NCBI GenBank assembly: GCA_945876285.1
Contig: CAMCNO010000004.1
Coordinates: 28,170 to 92,169, forward strand
Length of the DNA: 64,000 nucleotides
Reading direction: 5' to 3'
From: an uncultured Clostridia bacterium
Lineage (GTDB): Bacteria; Bacillota; Clostridia; Oscillospirales; Oscillospiraceae
Shown here piece after piece: positions 17,385 to 25,132 of the stretch; within the stretch, counting starts at the first letter, position 1, and each line of letters opens with the position of its first letter. Made by a program: the position numbers and the translations under genes. Under the pieces are notes generated by a model that made no database searches, was not told the DNA's origin, and worked only from the letters and a program-made list of their open reading frames with translations.

Positions 17385-18450
17385 AAAGCTGCGGAAAGTG
17401 ACCCATGTGGAGAATATCCGCTATGACAAGGCGGCGGAGGAGTTGGTCATTCTGGACCAGACCCTGCTGCCCAATGAGGAAACATTTCTCCGCCTGACCA
17501 CGGCGGAGGAGGTGTACGACGCCATCAAGACGTTGAAGGTCCGGGGCGCTCCGGCCATCGGCATCTGCGCCGCCTACTCCATGTATGTGCTGGCCCGGAG
17601 CATTCCGCAAGGGGAGGACTTTTACAGCGCACTGGAGAAATACGGCGCCTACCTGAACAGTTCCCGCCCCACGGCGGTGAACCTGAGCTGGGCCATCCGG
17701 GAGATGCTGAAAACGGCGAAGGAAAATCTGTCTCTGCCCCGGGCGGAATTGCTGGAGGTGCTGTACGAAAAGGCGGCGGCTATCCACGCCGACGACATCG
17801 CCAAGTGTACCGCCATCTCCGAATACGGCCTGACGGTGGTGAAGGACGGTGACGGCATTCTGACCCACTGTAACGCGGGGCCTCTTGCCACCTCCCAGTA
17901 TGGCACGGCGCTGGGCCCCATCCTGCTGGGAACGGAGCGGGGCATGAAGTTCCGCGTGTTCTCCGACGAGACCCGGCCTCTGCTCCAGGGCGCCCGGCTC
18001 ACCAGCTACGAGCTGCAGCGGGCCGGCGTGGATGTGACATTGATTTGCGACAACATGGCCTCCATCGTCATGAAAAACGGTTGGGTTCAGGCCTGCTTCG
18101 TAGGCTGCGACCGGGTGGCCGCCAACGGCGACACTGCCAACAAGATCGGCACCAGCGGCGTGGCGATCCTTGCCAAGCACTACGGCATCCCCTTCTACGT
18201 GCTGGGCCCCACCAGCACCATCGACATGGCCTGCCCCGACGGAGACCACATCCCCATCGAGGAGCGGGACCCGGACGAGATCAAAAATATGTGGTATGAA
18301 AAGCCCATGGCTCTGTCGGACGTGAAGTGCTACAACCCGGCCTTTGACGTGACGGACCACACCCTGATCTCCGGCATCATCACGGAGAAGGGCATCTGCC
18401 GGGCACCGTATACGGAGAGCCTGGCGGCGCTGTTTGACAACAAAGCGTAA
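17377..18450 (+). CDS. mtnA: S-methyl-5-thioribose-1-phosphate isomerase
   Basis: A 357-residue aldose-ketose isomerase of the MtnA/eIF2B family. RGAPAIG (residues 55-61), the catalytic Cys in [11 protein letters not shown] (around residue 166) and the Asp in [18 protein letters not shown] (about residue 245) are all present. It converts methylthioribose-1-phosphate to the ribulose form in 5'-methylthioadenosine salvage and also accepts the 5-deoxyribose analogue in some bacteria. GGGAGG lies 6 nt upstream. It overlaps the aldolase by 8 nt and is followed 36 nt later by deoD. Confidence 0.92.
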   Translation: MDEKLRKVTHVENIRYDKAAEELVILDQTLLPNEETFLRLTTAEEVYDAIKTLKVRGAPAIGICAAYSMYVLARSIPQGEDFYSALEKYGAYLNSSRPTAVNLSWAIREMLKTAKENLSLPRAELLEVLYEKAAAIHADDIAKCTAISEYGLTVVKDGDGILTHCNAGPLATSQYGTALGPILLGTERGMKFRVFSDETRPLLQGARLTSYELQRAGVDVTLICDNMASIVMKNGWVQACFVGCDRVAANGDTANKIGTSGVAILAKHYGIPFYVLGPTSTIDMACPDGDHIPIEERDPDEIKNMWYEKPMALSDVKCYNPAFDVTDHTLISGIITEKGICRAPYTESLAALFDNKA

Positions 18451-18485
18451 AATCCGACATCGACTATACAAGGAGGAATCGAAAA

Positions 18486-19217
18486 ATGGCGGTCAAAGAA
18501 TCTCCCTCTGCCAGCATTGTGGCGGAAGAAAACGATATCGCGAAGGTGGTGCTGATGCCCGGCGACCCCCTGCGGGCCAAGTACGTGGCGGAGCATTATC
18601 TGGAGAACCCTGTCTGCTTCAACACCGTCCGCAATATGCTGGGCTACACCGGCACCTACAAGGGCAAGAAGATCTCTGTCATGGGCCACGGCATGGGCGT
18701 GCCCTCCGTAGGTATTTACAGCTATGAGCTGTATAACTTCTACGGCGTGGAGTCCATCATCCGCATCGGTTCCGCCGGCGGCATCGGCGACGATGTGAAG
18801 GTCCGGGACGTGGTCATCGCCATGGGCGCGTCCACCAACTCCCACTTCGCAGATCAGTATCAGTTCCCCGGCCAGCTCTGCGCTACCGCGGACTACGCTA
18901 TGTTGCGGGACGCTGTGGCGGCGGCGGAAAAGCTGGACGTTCGGGCCGATGTGGGCCAGGTGTTCACCGCCGACCAGTTCTATAATGCCAATTCCACCGC
19001 GGCGGAGACCTACCGCAAGTTCGGTATTCTGGCGGTGGAGATGGAGGCGGCAGGTCTGTACTGGACCGCTCAGTACCTGGGCAAGAAAGCACTGGCCATC
19101 CTGACCATCTCCGACCACATCTTCACCGGCGAGGCCCTGTCCGCCGGGGAGCGGCAGGACTCCTTCCATGAAATGATGGAAATTGCTCTGGAGACTGCCT
19201 GGAAAGTGGCGGAATAA
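18486..19217 (+). CDS. deoD: Purine nucleoside phosphorylase, DeoD type
   Basis: A 243-residue hexameric-type nucleoside phosphorylase. MPGDPLRAKYVAEHYLENP near the N-terminus, GHGMGVPSVGIYSYEL, RIGSAGGI (phosphate site), AVEMEAAGLY and TISDHIFTGE (Asp general acid for 6-amino/6-oxo purines) identify DeoD. DeoD accepts adenosine-type substrates as well as inosine/guanosine; phosphorolysis of 5'-methylthio- or 5'-deoxyadenosine would feed mtnA in this operon. AAGGAGG precedes the ATG. It ends the operon before a bidirectional terminator. Confidence 0.93.
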   Translation: MAVKESPSASIVAEENDIAKVVLMPGDPLRAKYVAEHYLENPVCFNTVRNMLGYTGTYKGKKISVMGHGMGVPSVGIYSYELYNFYGVESIIRIGSAGGIGDDVKVRDVVIAMGASTNSHFADQYQFPGQLCATADYAMLRDAVAAAEKLDVRADVGQVFTADQFYNANSTAAETYRKFGILAVEMEAAGLYWTAQYLGKKALAILTISDHIFTGEALSAGERQDSFHEMMEIALETAWKVAE

Positions 19218-19230
19218 GAATTGAACATAA

Positions 19231-19263
19231 AAAATGAGAGGCGCTCGATGCGCCTCTCATTTT
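19231..19263. terminator. Bidirectional terminator between deoD and ilvE
   Basis: AAAATGAGAGGCGC / GCGCCTCTCATTTT perfect 14-bp stem with a 5-nt loop and T tracts on both strands. Confidence 0.92.
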
Positions 19264-19277
19264 ATTTGTATAAGGTA

Positions 19278-20351
19278 TCAGCCCTTGCAGACGGGAACGA
19301 TCCAGCCCTTGGTGTCGGGCAGCTTGCCCCACTGGATACCGGTCATGGTATCGTACAGCTTCTGGGTGACGGGGCCGATCTTGCCGCCGGAGATGTCCAC
19401 CTTGTCGCCCTTCCAGTCCAGCTCCTTGACGGGGGAGACGACGGCGGCGGTGCCGGTGCCGAAGACCTCGTTCAGGCGGCCCTCGTGGCCGGCCTTCATG
19501 ATGTCAGCGATGGCCAGCTTGCCCTCGATGACCTCATAGCCCCAATCCTTCAGCAGCTCGATGCAGCTGCGGCGGGTAACGCCGGGCAGCACGGTGCCGA
19601 CACAGGCGGCGGTGTAGATCTTGTTGTCGATCATGAAGAAGATGTTCATGGCGCCGACTTCCTCGACGTACTTCTTCTCCACGCCGTCCAGCCACAGCAC
19701 CTGGGCGAAGCCCTTCTGCTCGGCCAGCTCGCCGGCCTTGATGGAGGCAGCGTAGTTGCCGCCGCACTTGGTGAATCCGGTCAGACCGGGAGCAGCACGG
19801 ATGTACTCGTCTTCCACGTAGATGCGGACGGGGTCGATGCCGCTGGCGTAGTAGGCGCCGGAGGGAGAGCAGATGATGCAGAAGGTGTAGTTCTTGCTGG
19901 CGTGGACGCCCATGCCCACGTCGGTGGCGATGATGAAGGGACGGATGTACAGGGAAGCGCCCTCAGAGTGGGGGACCCAATCCTTGTCGATCTCCACCAG
20001 GGCCTTGACGGCCTGGACATAATCATCCACGGGGACCTGGGGGATGCACATACGGTCGCAGGAGTCCTGCATCCGCTGGCCGTTGCACTCGGGACGGAAC
20101 AGCTGGATGTTGTTGTCCGCGGTGCGGTAGGCCTTCATGCCCTCGAACAGCTCCTGAGCATAGTGGAACACCACGCAGGCGGGGTCCAGCATAAATGGGG
20201 CATAGGGCACGATGCGGGCGTCGTACCAGCCCTTGTCGGGCGCATAGTCCATCAGGAACATATGGTCGGAGAAAATTTTACCGAAGCCCAGCTTGCTCTC
20301 ATCGGGCTTGGTCTTGGGGGTGGTTGTTTTGGTGATCTTGATATCCAGCAT
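19278..20351 (-). CDS. ilvE: Branched-chain amino acid aminotransferase
   Basis: A 357-residue fold-type IV transaminase of the larger (BCAT2) subclass. MVMDYAPDKGW-type start region, VFHYAQELFEGMKAYR, FRPECNGQRM, the PLP-binding Lys in FTKCGGNYAAS and the EVGAMNIFF, TRRSCIELL and GTGTAAVVSPV motifs are present. It interconverts Leu/Ile/Val and 2-oxoacids. The ATG at 20351 follows GAAGGAG; an upstream ATG in frame has no support. It lies 3' of the VOR operon on the same strand, consistent with a joint role in branched-chain amino acid oxidation, and has its own promoter and a structured leader. Confidence 0.93.
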   Translation of the reverse strand: MLDIKITKTTTPKTKPDESKLGFGKIFSDHMFLMDYAPDKGWYDARIVPYAPFMLDPACVVFHYAQELFEGMKAYRTADNNIQLFRPECNGQRMQDSCDRMCIPQVPVDDYVQAVKALVEIDKDWVPHSEGASLYIRPFIIATDVGMGVHASKNYTFCIICSPSGAYYASGIDPVRIYVEDEYIRAAPGLTGFTKCGGNYAASIKAGELAEQKGFAQVLWLDGVEKKYVEEVGAMNIFFMIDNKIYTAACVGTVLPGVTRRSCIELLKDWGYEVIEGKLAIADIMKAGHEGRLNEVFGTGTAAVVSPVKELDWKGDKVDISGGKIGPVTQKLYDTMTGIQWGKLPDTKGWIVPVCKG

Positions 20352-20365
20352 AACAAACTCTCCTT

Positions 20366-20482
20366 CTATGAAAAATTGAAGTTTTGGGGGCAAAAAACGA
20401 CAAAAGACTTCCGCACGATTCCGCGTAAAGCGAAATGGCGAAAGTCAAACTTCCATATCGTCCCGTATTCGGCGGCTGACAT
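20366..20482 (-). CDS. Possible leader peptide of ilvE (38 codons)
   Basis: A short ORF starting about 14 nt after the predicted ilvE transcription start and ending 14 nt before the ilvE ATG. It begins MSAAEYGTIWKFDFRHFAL and contains Trp, Phe, Tyr, Ile and Val codons. It has no strong Shine-Dalgarno site. It overlaps the terminator hairpin at 20406-20446. Its start resembles that of the aro leader peptide (AAEY shared). Real translation is unproven. Confidence 0.3.
   Translation of the reverse strand: MSAAEYGTIWKFDFRHFALRGIVRKSFVVFCPQNFNFS
20392..20446 (-). terminator. Terminator-like hairpin inside the ilvE leader
   Basis: On the minus strand, GACTTTCGC and ATTTCGC pair with GCGGAAT and GCGGAAGTC (two G-U pairs, small internal loop, 5-nt apical loop), followed by TTTTGTCGTTTTTT. 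It lies between the promoter and ilvE, as in attenuators. Confidence 0.6.
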
Positions 20483-20502
20483 ATTCGCCGTATCCACTTT
20501 CA

Positions 20503-20531
20503 TTTATACGCTGACGGCGGAACAAAGTCAA
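20503..20531 (-). promoter_or_regulatory. Promoter of ilvE
   Basis: Minus strand TTGACT (20531-20526), 17 bp, TATAAA (20508-20503). Predicts a leader of about 145 nt before the ilvE start codon. Confidence 0.6.
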
Positions 20532-20571
20532 TCGGTAAAATGCACAGAATGACCGGAATACGGGGAGAGAG

Positions 20572-20606
20572 CCCCGGAGGGCCGGCTGAATGCCGGCTCT
20601 CCGGGG
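20572..20606 (-). terminator. Hairpin after the VOR operon
   Basis: A 15-bp GC-rich inverted repeat (one G-U pair, 5-nt loop) 23 nt after the last VOR gene. No clean U tract, so it may be a processing or pausing structure as well as a terminator. Confidence 0.6.
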
Positions 20607-20628
20607 GAGGTTCAGAGTTCGGAAAAGC

Positions 20629-21165
20629 TCACTGCACGCAGGCCATGCCGCGGCGGAAAGCCTCGATGTTCAAAGGGATGAACTTGGCCTTGGGGCCGGC
20701 AAACATCTCCTCGATCATCTTCTCGATGGTCTCGGGCTTCAGGATCTTGGTGGCCGCCACATAGGCGCCCAGCATGACCATGTTGCTGACCTTGGCGTTG
20801 CCAACTTCCTCAGCGATCTGGGAGCAGGGGACGTAATAGGCCGTCAGGTCGGGGCGGGATACCTTGTCGGTGACCACGTCGCTGTTGACGAACACGGTGC
20901 CGCCGGGGAGAACGCCTGCCTCAAACTTCGTAAGAGAGGGCTCGTTCAGGGCGATGAGCTCCGTGCAGCGGGCAAACACGGGGGAACCGACGGGCTTGTC
21001 GGACAGGACCACGGAGCAGTTTGCGGTGCCGCCCCGCATCTCAGGGCCGTAGGAGGGCGCCCAGGTGACGTTCAGGCCCTCGTCCATGCCGGCCTCCGCC
21101 AGGTTCTTGCCGATGGCCAGGCCGCCCTGGCCGCCAAAACCGGAAATGATGATTTCTTTTTTCAT
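20629..21165 (-). CDS. 2-oxoacid:ferredoxin oxidoreductase gamma subunit (VOR type)
   Basis: A 178-residue gamma subunit. IISGFGGQGGLAIGKNLAEAG at the N-terminus, PSYGPEMRGGTANCSVVLSD and the ALNEPSLTKFE region are standard for the catalytic gamma domain of KGOR/VOR enzymes. With beta and alpha subunits it forms the CoA-dependent oxidative decarboxylase of branched-chain 2-oxoacids that passes electrons to ferredoxin. It is the last of five minus-strand genes, spaced 1 nt after the beta subunit, under a promoter 2.8 kb upstream. Confidence 0.92.
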   Translation of the reverse strand: MKKEIIISGFGGQGGLAIGKNLAEAGMDEGLNVTWAPSYGPEMRGGTANCSVVLSDKPVGSPVFARCTELIALNEPSLTKFEAGVLPGGTVFVNSDVVTDKVSRPDLTAYYVPCSQIAEEVGNAKVSNMVMLGAYVAATKILKPETIEKMIEEMFAGPKAKFIPLNIEAFRRGMACVQ

Positions 21166-21166
21166 C

Positions 21167-21922
21167 TTATTTCACCTCCGCGTCGATAGCCTTGTCCTTG
21201 ATGACTCCCAGAGGATAGTATGCGGCCATGTTCTCCTTCAGCCACTGGTTGGCCTTCAGCGGCGTCATGCCCCAGTTGGTGGGGCAGGTGGACAGCACCT
21301 CAATGAAGGTGAAGCCCTCCCGGTTCATCTGCTTTTCAAAGGCCTTCTTGATAGCCTTCTTGGCCTTGTTGATGTTGGCGATGTCGGTGACGCAGACACG
21401 CTCGGCATAGACGCAGCCGTCCAGGGTGGACAGCATCTCCGCCACGCGGATGGGCATACCGGCCTGCTCCACGGTACGGCCGGACTGGCAGGTGGTGGCC
21501 CGCTGGCCGATCAGGGTGGTGGGGGCCATCTGGCCGCCGGTCATGCCGTAAATGGCGTTGTTGACGAAAATGGTGGTGAACTTCTCACCGCGCATGGCGG
21601 CGTGGACGATCTCAGCGGCGCCGATGGAGGCCAGGTCGCCGTCGCCCTGATAGGTGAAGACGCACTGGTCGGGATGGGTGCGCTTGATGCCGGTGGCCAC
21701 GGCGGGAGCGCGGCCATGGGCGGCCTCCTGCATATCGCAGGAGAAGTAGTTGTACGCGAACACGGAGCAGCCCACGGGGCAGACGCCGATAGCGTCATCC
21801 AGCAGACCCAGCTCTACCAGGGACTCCGCCACCAGCTTGTGGATGATGCCGTGGTGGCAGCCGGGGCAGTAATGCAGCTCGTGGTCGGTCAGACCAGCGG
21901 ATTTCTGATATACGATCGCCAT
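21167..21922 (-). CDS. 2-oxoacid:ferredoxin oxidoreductase beta subunit, thiamine diphosphate-binding
   Basis: A 251-residue beta subunit. CPGCHHGIIH (cysteine pair of the family), CPVGCSVF, and the thiamine diphosphate motif YQGDGDLASIGAAEIVHAAMRGEK followed by FVNNAIYGMTGGQMAPTT are all visible. Catalyses decarboxylation of the 2-oxoacid, here most likely 2-oxoisovalerate and relatives because the alpha subunit is VorB-like and ilvE is next door. It starts one base after the alpha-subunit stop. Confidence 0.93.
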   Translation of the reverse strand: MAIVYQKSAGLTDHELHYCPGCHHGIIHKLVAESLVELGLLDDAIGVCPVGCSVFAYNYFSCDMQEAAHGRAPAVATGIKRTHPDQCVFTYQGDGDLASIGAAEIVHAAMRGEKFTTIFVNNAIYGMTGGQMAPTTLIGQRATTCQSGRTVEQAGMPIRVAEMLSTLDGCVYAERVCVTDIANINKAKKAIKKAFEKQMNREGFTFIEVLSTCPTNWGMTPLKANQWLKENMAAYYPLGVIKDKAIDAEVK

Positions 21923-21923
21923 A

Positions 21924-22994
21924 TCACTTGACCTCCTTCAAGGCCTTCTTGGCCGATTCGATCATTTCCTCGACAGTAGGCATCACGCCGCCGGCATGGC
22001 CCAGATAGGAAATGGGCTTCTGGCCTTCCACGGCCAGGCGGACATCGTCGATCATCTGGCCGGAGGAGCTCATCTCCACGTCCAGGAACGCCTTGACGTG
22101 TTCCTTGGCGGCCAGCTCATGCAGCGCCTTCTCGGGGAAGGGCCACAGGGTGATGGGGCGGAACAATCCGGCCTTGATGCCCTCGGCCCTCAGGGCCTCC
22201 AGGGCGGTCAGGGCGATACGGGCGGGGGTGCCGTAAGCGGTGATGACCAGCTCGGCGTCCTCGCACTCCACTTCCTCCCAGCGGATCTCGTTCTTGACGA
22301 TCTCCGCGTACTTCTCATCCAGGTGGCGGTTGTGCTCGTCGCACACCTCGGGATCCATGTACAGGGAGTTGATGACGTTATGGTGGTCCCGGCCCTTGCG
22401 GCCGCTGGCGGCCCAATCCTTGGGAGGCAGCTTCCGCTTGGGGATCTCCCGCCACTCGATGGGCTCCATCATCTGGCCGATCAGGCCGTCGCACACCACC
22501 ATGACGGGGTTGCGGTACTGGTCGGCGATATCAAAGGCCTCCTGCACGAAGTCCACGGTCTCCTGCACGTTGGAGGGAGACAGGACCACGGTGCGGTAGT
22601 CGCCGTTGCCGCCGCCGCGGGTGGCCTGGAAGTAGTCGCCCTGGCCCGGCTGGATGGTGCCCAGGCCCGGACCGCCGCGCATGCAGTTGATGATGACGGC
22701 GGGCAGCTCCGCGCCGGCGATGTATGTAATGCCCTCCTGCTTCAGGCTGATGCCGGGAGAAGAGGAAGAGGTCATGGCCCGCATACCGGCGCCGGCGGCG
22801 CCGTACACCATGTTGATGGCGGCCACCTCAGACTCGGCCTGAACGAACACGCCGCCGTGCTCCGGCAGATGGACGGACATATACTCAGGGACCTCGCTCT
22901 GCGGGGTGATGGGATAACCGAAGAAGCAGTCGCAGCCGGCGCGGATAGCGGCCTCGGCGATGGCTTCATTACCTTTCCAAAGTTCCTTTGCCAC
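21924..22994 (-). CDS. vorB: 3-methyl-2-oxobutanoate:ferredoxin oxidoreductase alpha subunit VorB
   Basis: A 356-residue alpha subunit. [70 protein letters not shown] (in pieces) and [28 protein letters not shown] are typical of VorB; the C-terminal half has the CoA-binding-like domain. It starts with GTG, 8 nt after AAGGAGGT. It forms the VOR complex with the adjacent ferredoxin, beta and gamma genes. Whether it prefers 2-oxoisovalerate or 2-oxoglutarate cannot be settled without assay, but VorB-type sequence and ilvE context favour branched chains. Confidence 0.92.
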   Translation of the reverse strand: [356 protein letters not shown]

Positions 22995-23011
22995 GAATAA
23001 CGACCTCCTTC

Positions 23012-23224
23012 TCAGAATTTTTCAACGGTGATGATGGAATCGGGGCAGATCTTCGCGCAGCTGGCGCATCCGATGCACTGTTCCATGTCCGACACGGCGG
23101 CGGGATGGTAGCCCTTGCGGTTGATGGTCTCCTTGTCGATGATGACAATGTGCTTGGGACACACGGTGGTGCACAGCTCGCACCCTTTGCAGCGGTCGGA
23201 ATTGAATGTGACTTTCGCAGACAT
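23012..23224 (-). CDS. 2x[4Fe-4S] ferredoxin, delta subunit of VOR
   Basis: A 70-residue ferredoxin with two CxxCxxCxxxCP clusters (CKGCELCTTVCP and CIGCASCAKICP). It starts with ATG at 23224 with GGAGG 11 nt upstream. In 2-oxoacid oxidoreductases of this type it is the electron-carrying delta subunit, so its position between the ATPase and vorB makes it part of the complex rather than a free carrier. Confidence 0.93.
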   Translation of the reverse strand: MSAKVTFNSDRCKGCELCTTVCPKHIVIIDKETINRKGYHPAAVSDMEQCIGCASCAKICPDSIITVEKF

Positions 23225-23257
23225 AGTAATGTGGTCCTCCTTCCCCTTCTGCCGTGG

Positions 23258-23938
23258 TCATTCCCACGGCTTTTTCATTTTAATAGTGATCGGAAACACG
23301 GTTTCCGGCAGATCGGACAAAGCTGAAACGAATTTTTCCTCGGCGACATGGCAGAGCACGGGGATGTTTGTCTCTTTGGACACCTCCGCCGCCAGGGCCG
23401 CGCCCTTGCGGATCTCCTCCTCGGTGGTCTCGCCGCACAGGTGGGTGTTGTTGACGATGCCGGTGCAGGTAAGACCCGTGGTGGCCTCAATGCCCTGGAG
23501 ATAGCGGACGGCGGCTTCCGCGGTGCGGACCTCCGGCCGGTTGGCGTTGAGCACGTAGATGAGCTGGTAGTCCTCCTGGACGATCTTGGGCTGGAACCGG
23601 GCCAGCACCCGGGCGCCCACGGGGTCGCCGCCGATGTCCAGCACGCCCCGGAGACTGCGGTTCTCCAGAATGGCCAGCAGCTCCGCCGGCAGGGAGGGGA
23701 CGTCGGCGTCAGAACAGGCCTGAGAGGAGGAGATGAGCCGGACTCCGGCCTCTTCCAGCAGGCTCCGCCGCTCTCTGGACCGGAAGTAGGGATTCACGAT
23801 GTCCAGGTCGGCCAGCATCACGGAGGCACCCTCCGCCGCCAGGGCCAGCGCCAGGTTCACGGAGAACTCGGTCTTGCCGGTGCCGTAGTGGCCGGTGACG
23901 ATGGAAATGCGGTGGGTACAGATGGCTGAGGCAGACAA
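23258..23938 (-). CDS. MinD/ParA-like P-loop ATPase at the head of the VOR operon
   Basis: A 226-residue NTPase. The phosphate-binding loop is GHYGTGKTE (residues about 16-24), preceded by beta strand ISIVT and followed by NLALALAAEGASVMLADLDIVNPYFRSRE, the SIMIBI-class Asp region; GVLDIGGDPVGARV is the likely Walker B. It starts with a TTG codon 7 nt after GGAGG. As the first gene of the operon, its product may help assemble or maintain the Fe-S/VOR complex, but no such function is established here. Confidence 0.8.
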   Translation of the reverse strand: MSASAICTHRISIVTGHYGTGKTEFSVNLALALAAEGASVMLADLDIVNPYFRSRERRSLLEEAGVRLISSSQACSDADVPSLPAELLAILENRSLRGVLDIGGDPVGARVLARFQPKIVQEDYQLIYVLNANRPEVRTAEAAVRYLQGIEATTGLTCTGIVNNTHLCGETTEEEIRKGAALAAEVSKETNIPVLCHVAEEKFVSALSDLPETVFPITIKMKKPWE

Positions 23939-23979
23939 ATGAACACCTCCAAAAAGAAGTTGTATTATTTTACAATACG

Positions 23980-24019
23980 TTGTATGATGTCATTGTATAC
24001 CTGCGATAGTATGATGTCA
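23980..24019. promoter_or_regulatory. Two operator copies in the VOR/GntR divergent region
   Basis: TTGTATGATGTCAT (23980-23993) and GTATGATGTCA (24009-24019) share the core GTATGATGTCA. They flank the -10 and overlap the -35 of the VOR promoter. The 14-mer is identical (reverse complement) to one at the acyl-CoA hydrolase promoter. Confidence 0.6.
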
Positions 24020-24020
24020 A
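23992..24020 (-). promoter_or_regulatory. Promoter of the VOR operon
   Basis: Minus strand TTGACA (24020-24015), 17 bp, TACAAT (23997-23992): near-consensus sigma-A promoter overlapped by the two operator copies. Confidence 0.75.
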
Positions 24021-24027
24021 GAGGCTC

Positions 24028-24056
24028 TTGTTTTTTTCCAAAAAACGAATTATATT
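24028..24056 (+). promoter_or_regulatory. Promoter of the FadR/GntR regulator gene
   Basis: TTGTTT (24028-24033), 17 bp, TATATT (24051-24056), divergent from the VOR promoter with the two -35 boxes 7 bp apart. Confidence 0.55.
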
Positions 24057-24094
24057 ATTAAAAGAAGAAGCGTACAGCAACGGAGGCACAGATT

Positions 24095-24778
24095 ATGGCG
24101 GAAATCAGAAAGACAAAGCTGTCGGAGCAGACCTCTGACCGGCTGTATGAAATGATCGTGGACGAGCGGCGCTACGTACCGGGCAGCAAGCTGCCCAATG
24201 AGAACGAGCTGAGCGAGGCGCTGAAGGTCAGCCGCACCACCCTGCGGGAGGCGATTTCCTTCCTGGTGGCCCAGGGCGTTTTGGAGATCCGCCGGGGCAA
24301 GGGCACTTTTGTCAGCGAGGACTTGCCCGCCGCAGGCTTGGATCTGACCAGCCTGGCGGGGCTGCGGTCCCGGGTGCGGGCGAAGGACCTGTTCGAGATG
24401 CGGCTGATCTTTGAACCGGCCACCGTGGCCCTGGCCTGCCTGCGGGCTACGGACGATGAGCTGGTTCAGATCGAGAAAAAGGCCCGGCGGATGGAGCGCA
24501 TTGCCGCGGAGGGAGGCGACTGGCCTCTTGCCGACCAGGAGTTCCACTGGGCCATCATCAAGGCGTCCCACAATGAATATATGCGGCGGCTGTATCCCAT
24601 CATCAACAGCGCCGTCAATGAGATCCTGCAGATCTCCCAGAACCGGCAGCATATGCAGGATATCGCAGTCAGCGATAACCGCCTGATTTTGGATTTCCTG
24701 CTGAAGCGGGACGAGGCGGGCGCCCGCCATGCCATGAGTATCCACATGAAACACCTGATCAATACGCTGCAGGACTGA
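24095..24778 (+). CDS. FadR-subfamily GntR transcription regulator
   Basis: A 227-residue regulator. An N-terminal winged HTH (TSDRLYEMI..., PGSKLPNENELSEALKVSRTTLREAISFLVAQGVLEIRRGKGTFVS in pieces, residues 12-72) is joined to an FCD effector domain (FEMRLIFEPATVALA onward). FadR-type proteins sense acyl-CoA, lactate or similar acids. It diverges from the VOR operon with two matching operator copies between them, so VOR is the obvious local target; the acyl-CoA hydrolase gene carries the same operator. GGAGG lies 9 nt before the ATG. Confidence 0.88.
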   Translation: MAEIRKTKLSEQTSDRLYEMIVDERRYVPGSKLPNENELSEALKVSRTTLREAISFLVAQGVLEIRRGKGTFVSEDLPAAGLDLTSLAGLRSRVRAKDLFEMRLIFEPATVALACLRATDDELVQIEKKARRMERIAAEGGDWPLADQEFHWAIIKASHNEYMRRLYPIINSAVNEILQISQNRQHMQDIAVSDNRLILDFLLKRDEAGARHAMSIHMKHLINTLQD

Positions 24779-25058
24779 AGATGTCCCGGGGGGGGCGGCG
24801 CGCCGCGCCGTCCTCTTCTTGTGGGCGCCCTATCAAGAAAAGATGCTGTCCGCAAAGAAAATAGTACAGAATGTTAAGGACAAGTCTTGCGGCGACAGGA
24901 TGGATATTTCAGAGCATAAGGGCAAAATAAACAAAAAACGCAGAGAGAAAATGTGAGAAACAAACATAAAAAATAGAAAAAATTAGAAATGTAGTCTGTA
25001 AAATCCACAATTTTTAAGTGGTTATTCACAAATTGTACACAAACTTTAACGAACCCCC
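24779..25058. other. Intergenic region with a GC hairpin, otherwise empty
   Basis: Just after the regulator gene is a GC-rich palindromic block (around 24790-24810, containing GGCGCGCC), possibly a terminator without a clear T tract. The remaining AT-rich DNA holds no gene I can support. Confidence 0.5.
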
Positions 25059-25087
25059 TTAACAAAAACAATGAGAGCGTGTATAAT
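25059..25087 (+). promoter_or_regulatory. Promoter of the small gene upstream of cstA
   Basis: TTAACA (25059-25064), 17 bp, TATAAT (25082-25087). Confidence 0.65.
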
Positions 25088-25132
25088 ATCGACTGAACAG
25101 TGAGGATATGCGCATTTTGGAAGGAGAGGAGA

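Noticed and set aside
24780..24820. GC palindrome with GGCGCGCC considered as a restriction or recombination site
   Set aside because: Position just after the regulator's stop codon makes a terminator or chance GC run more likely; no partner site seen.
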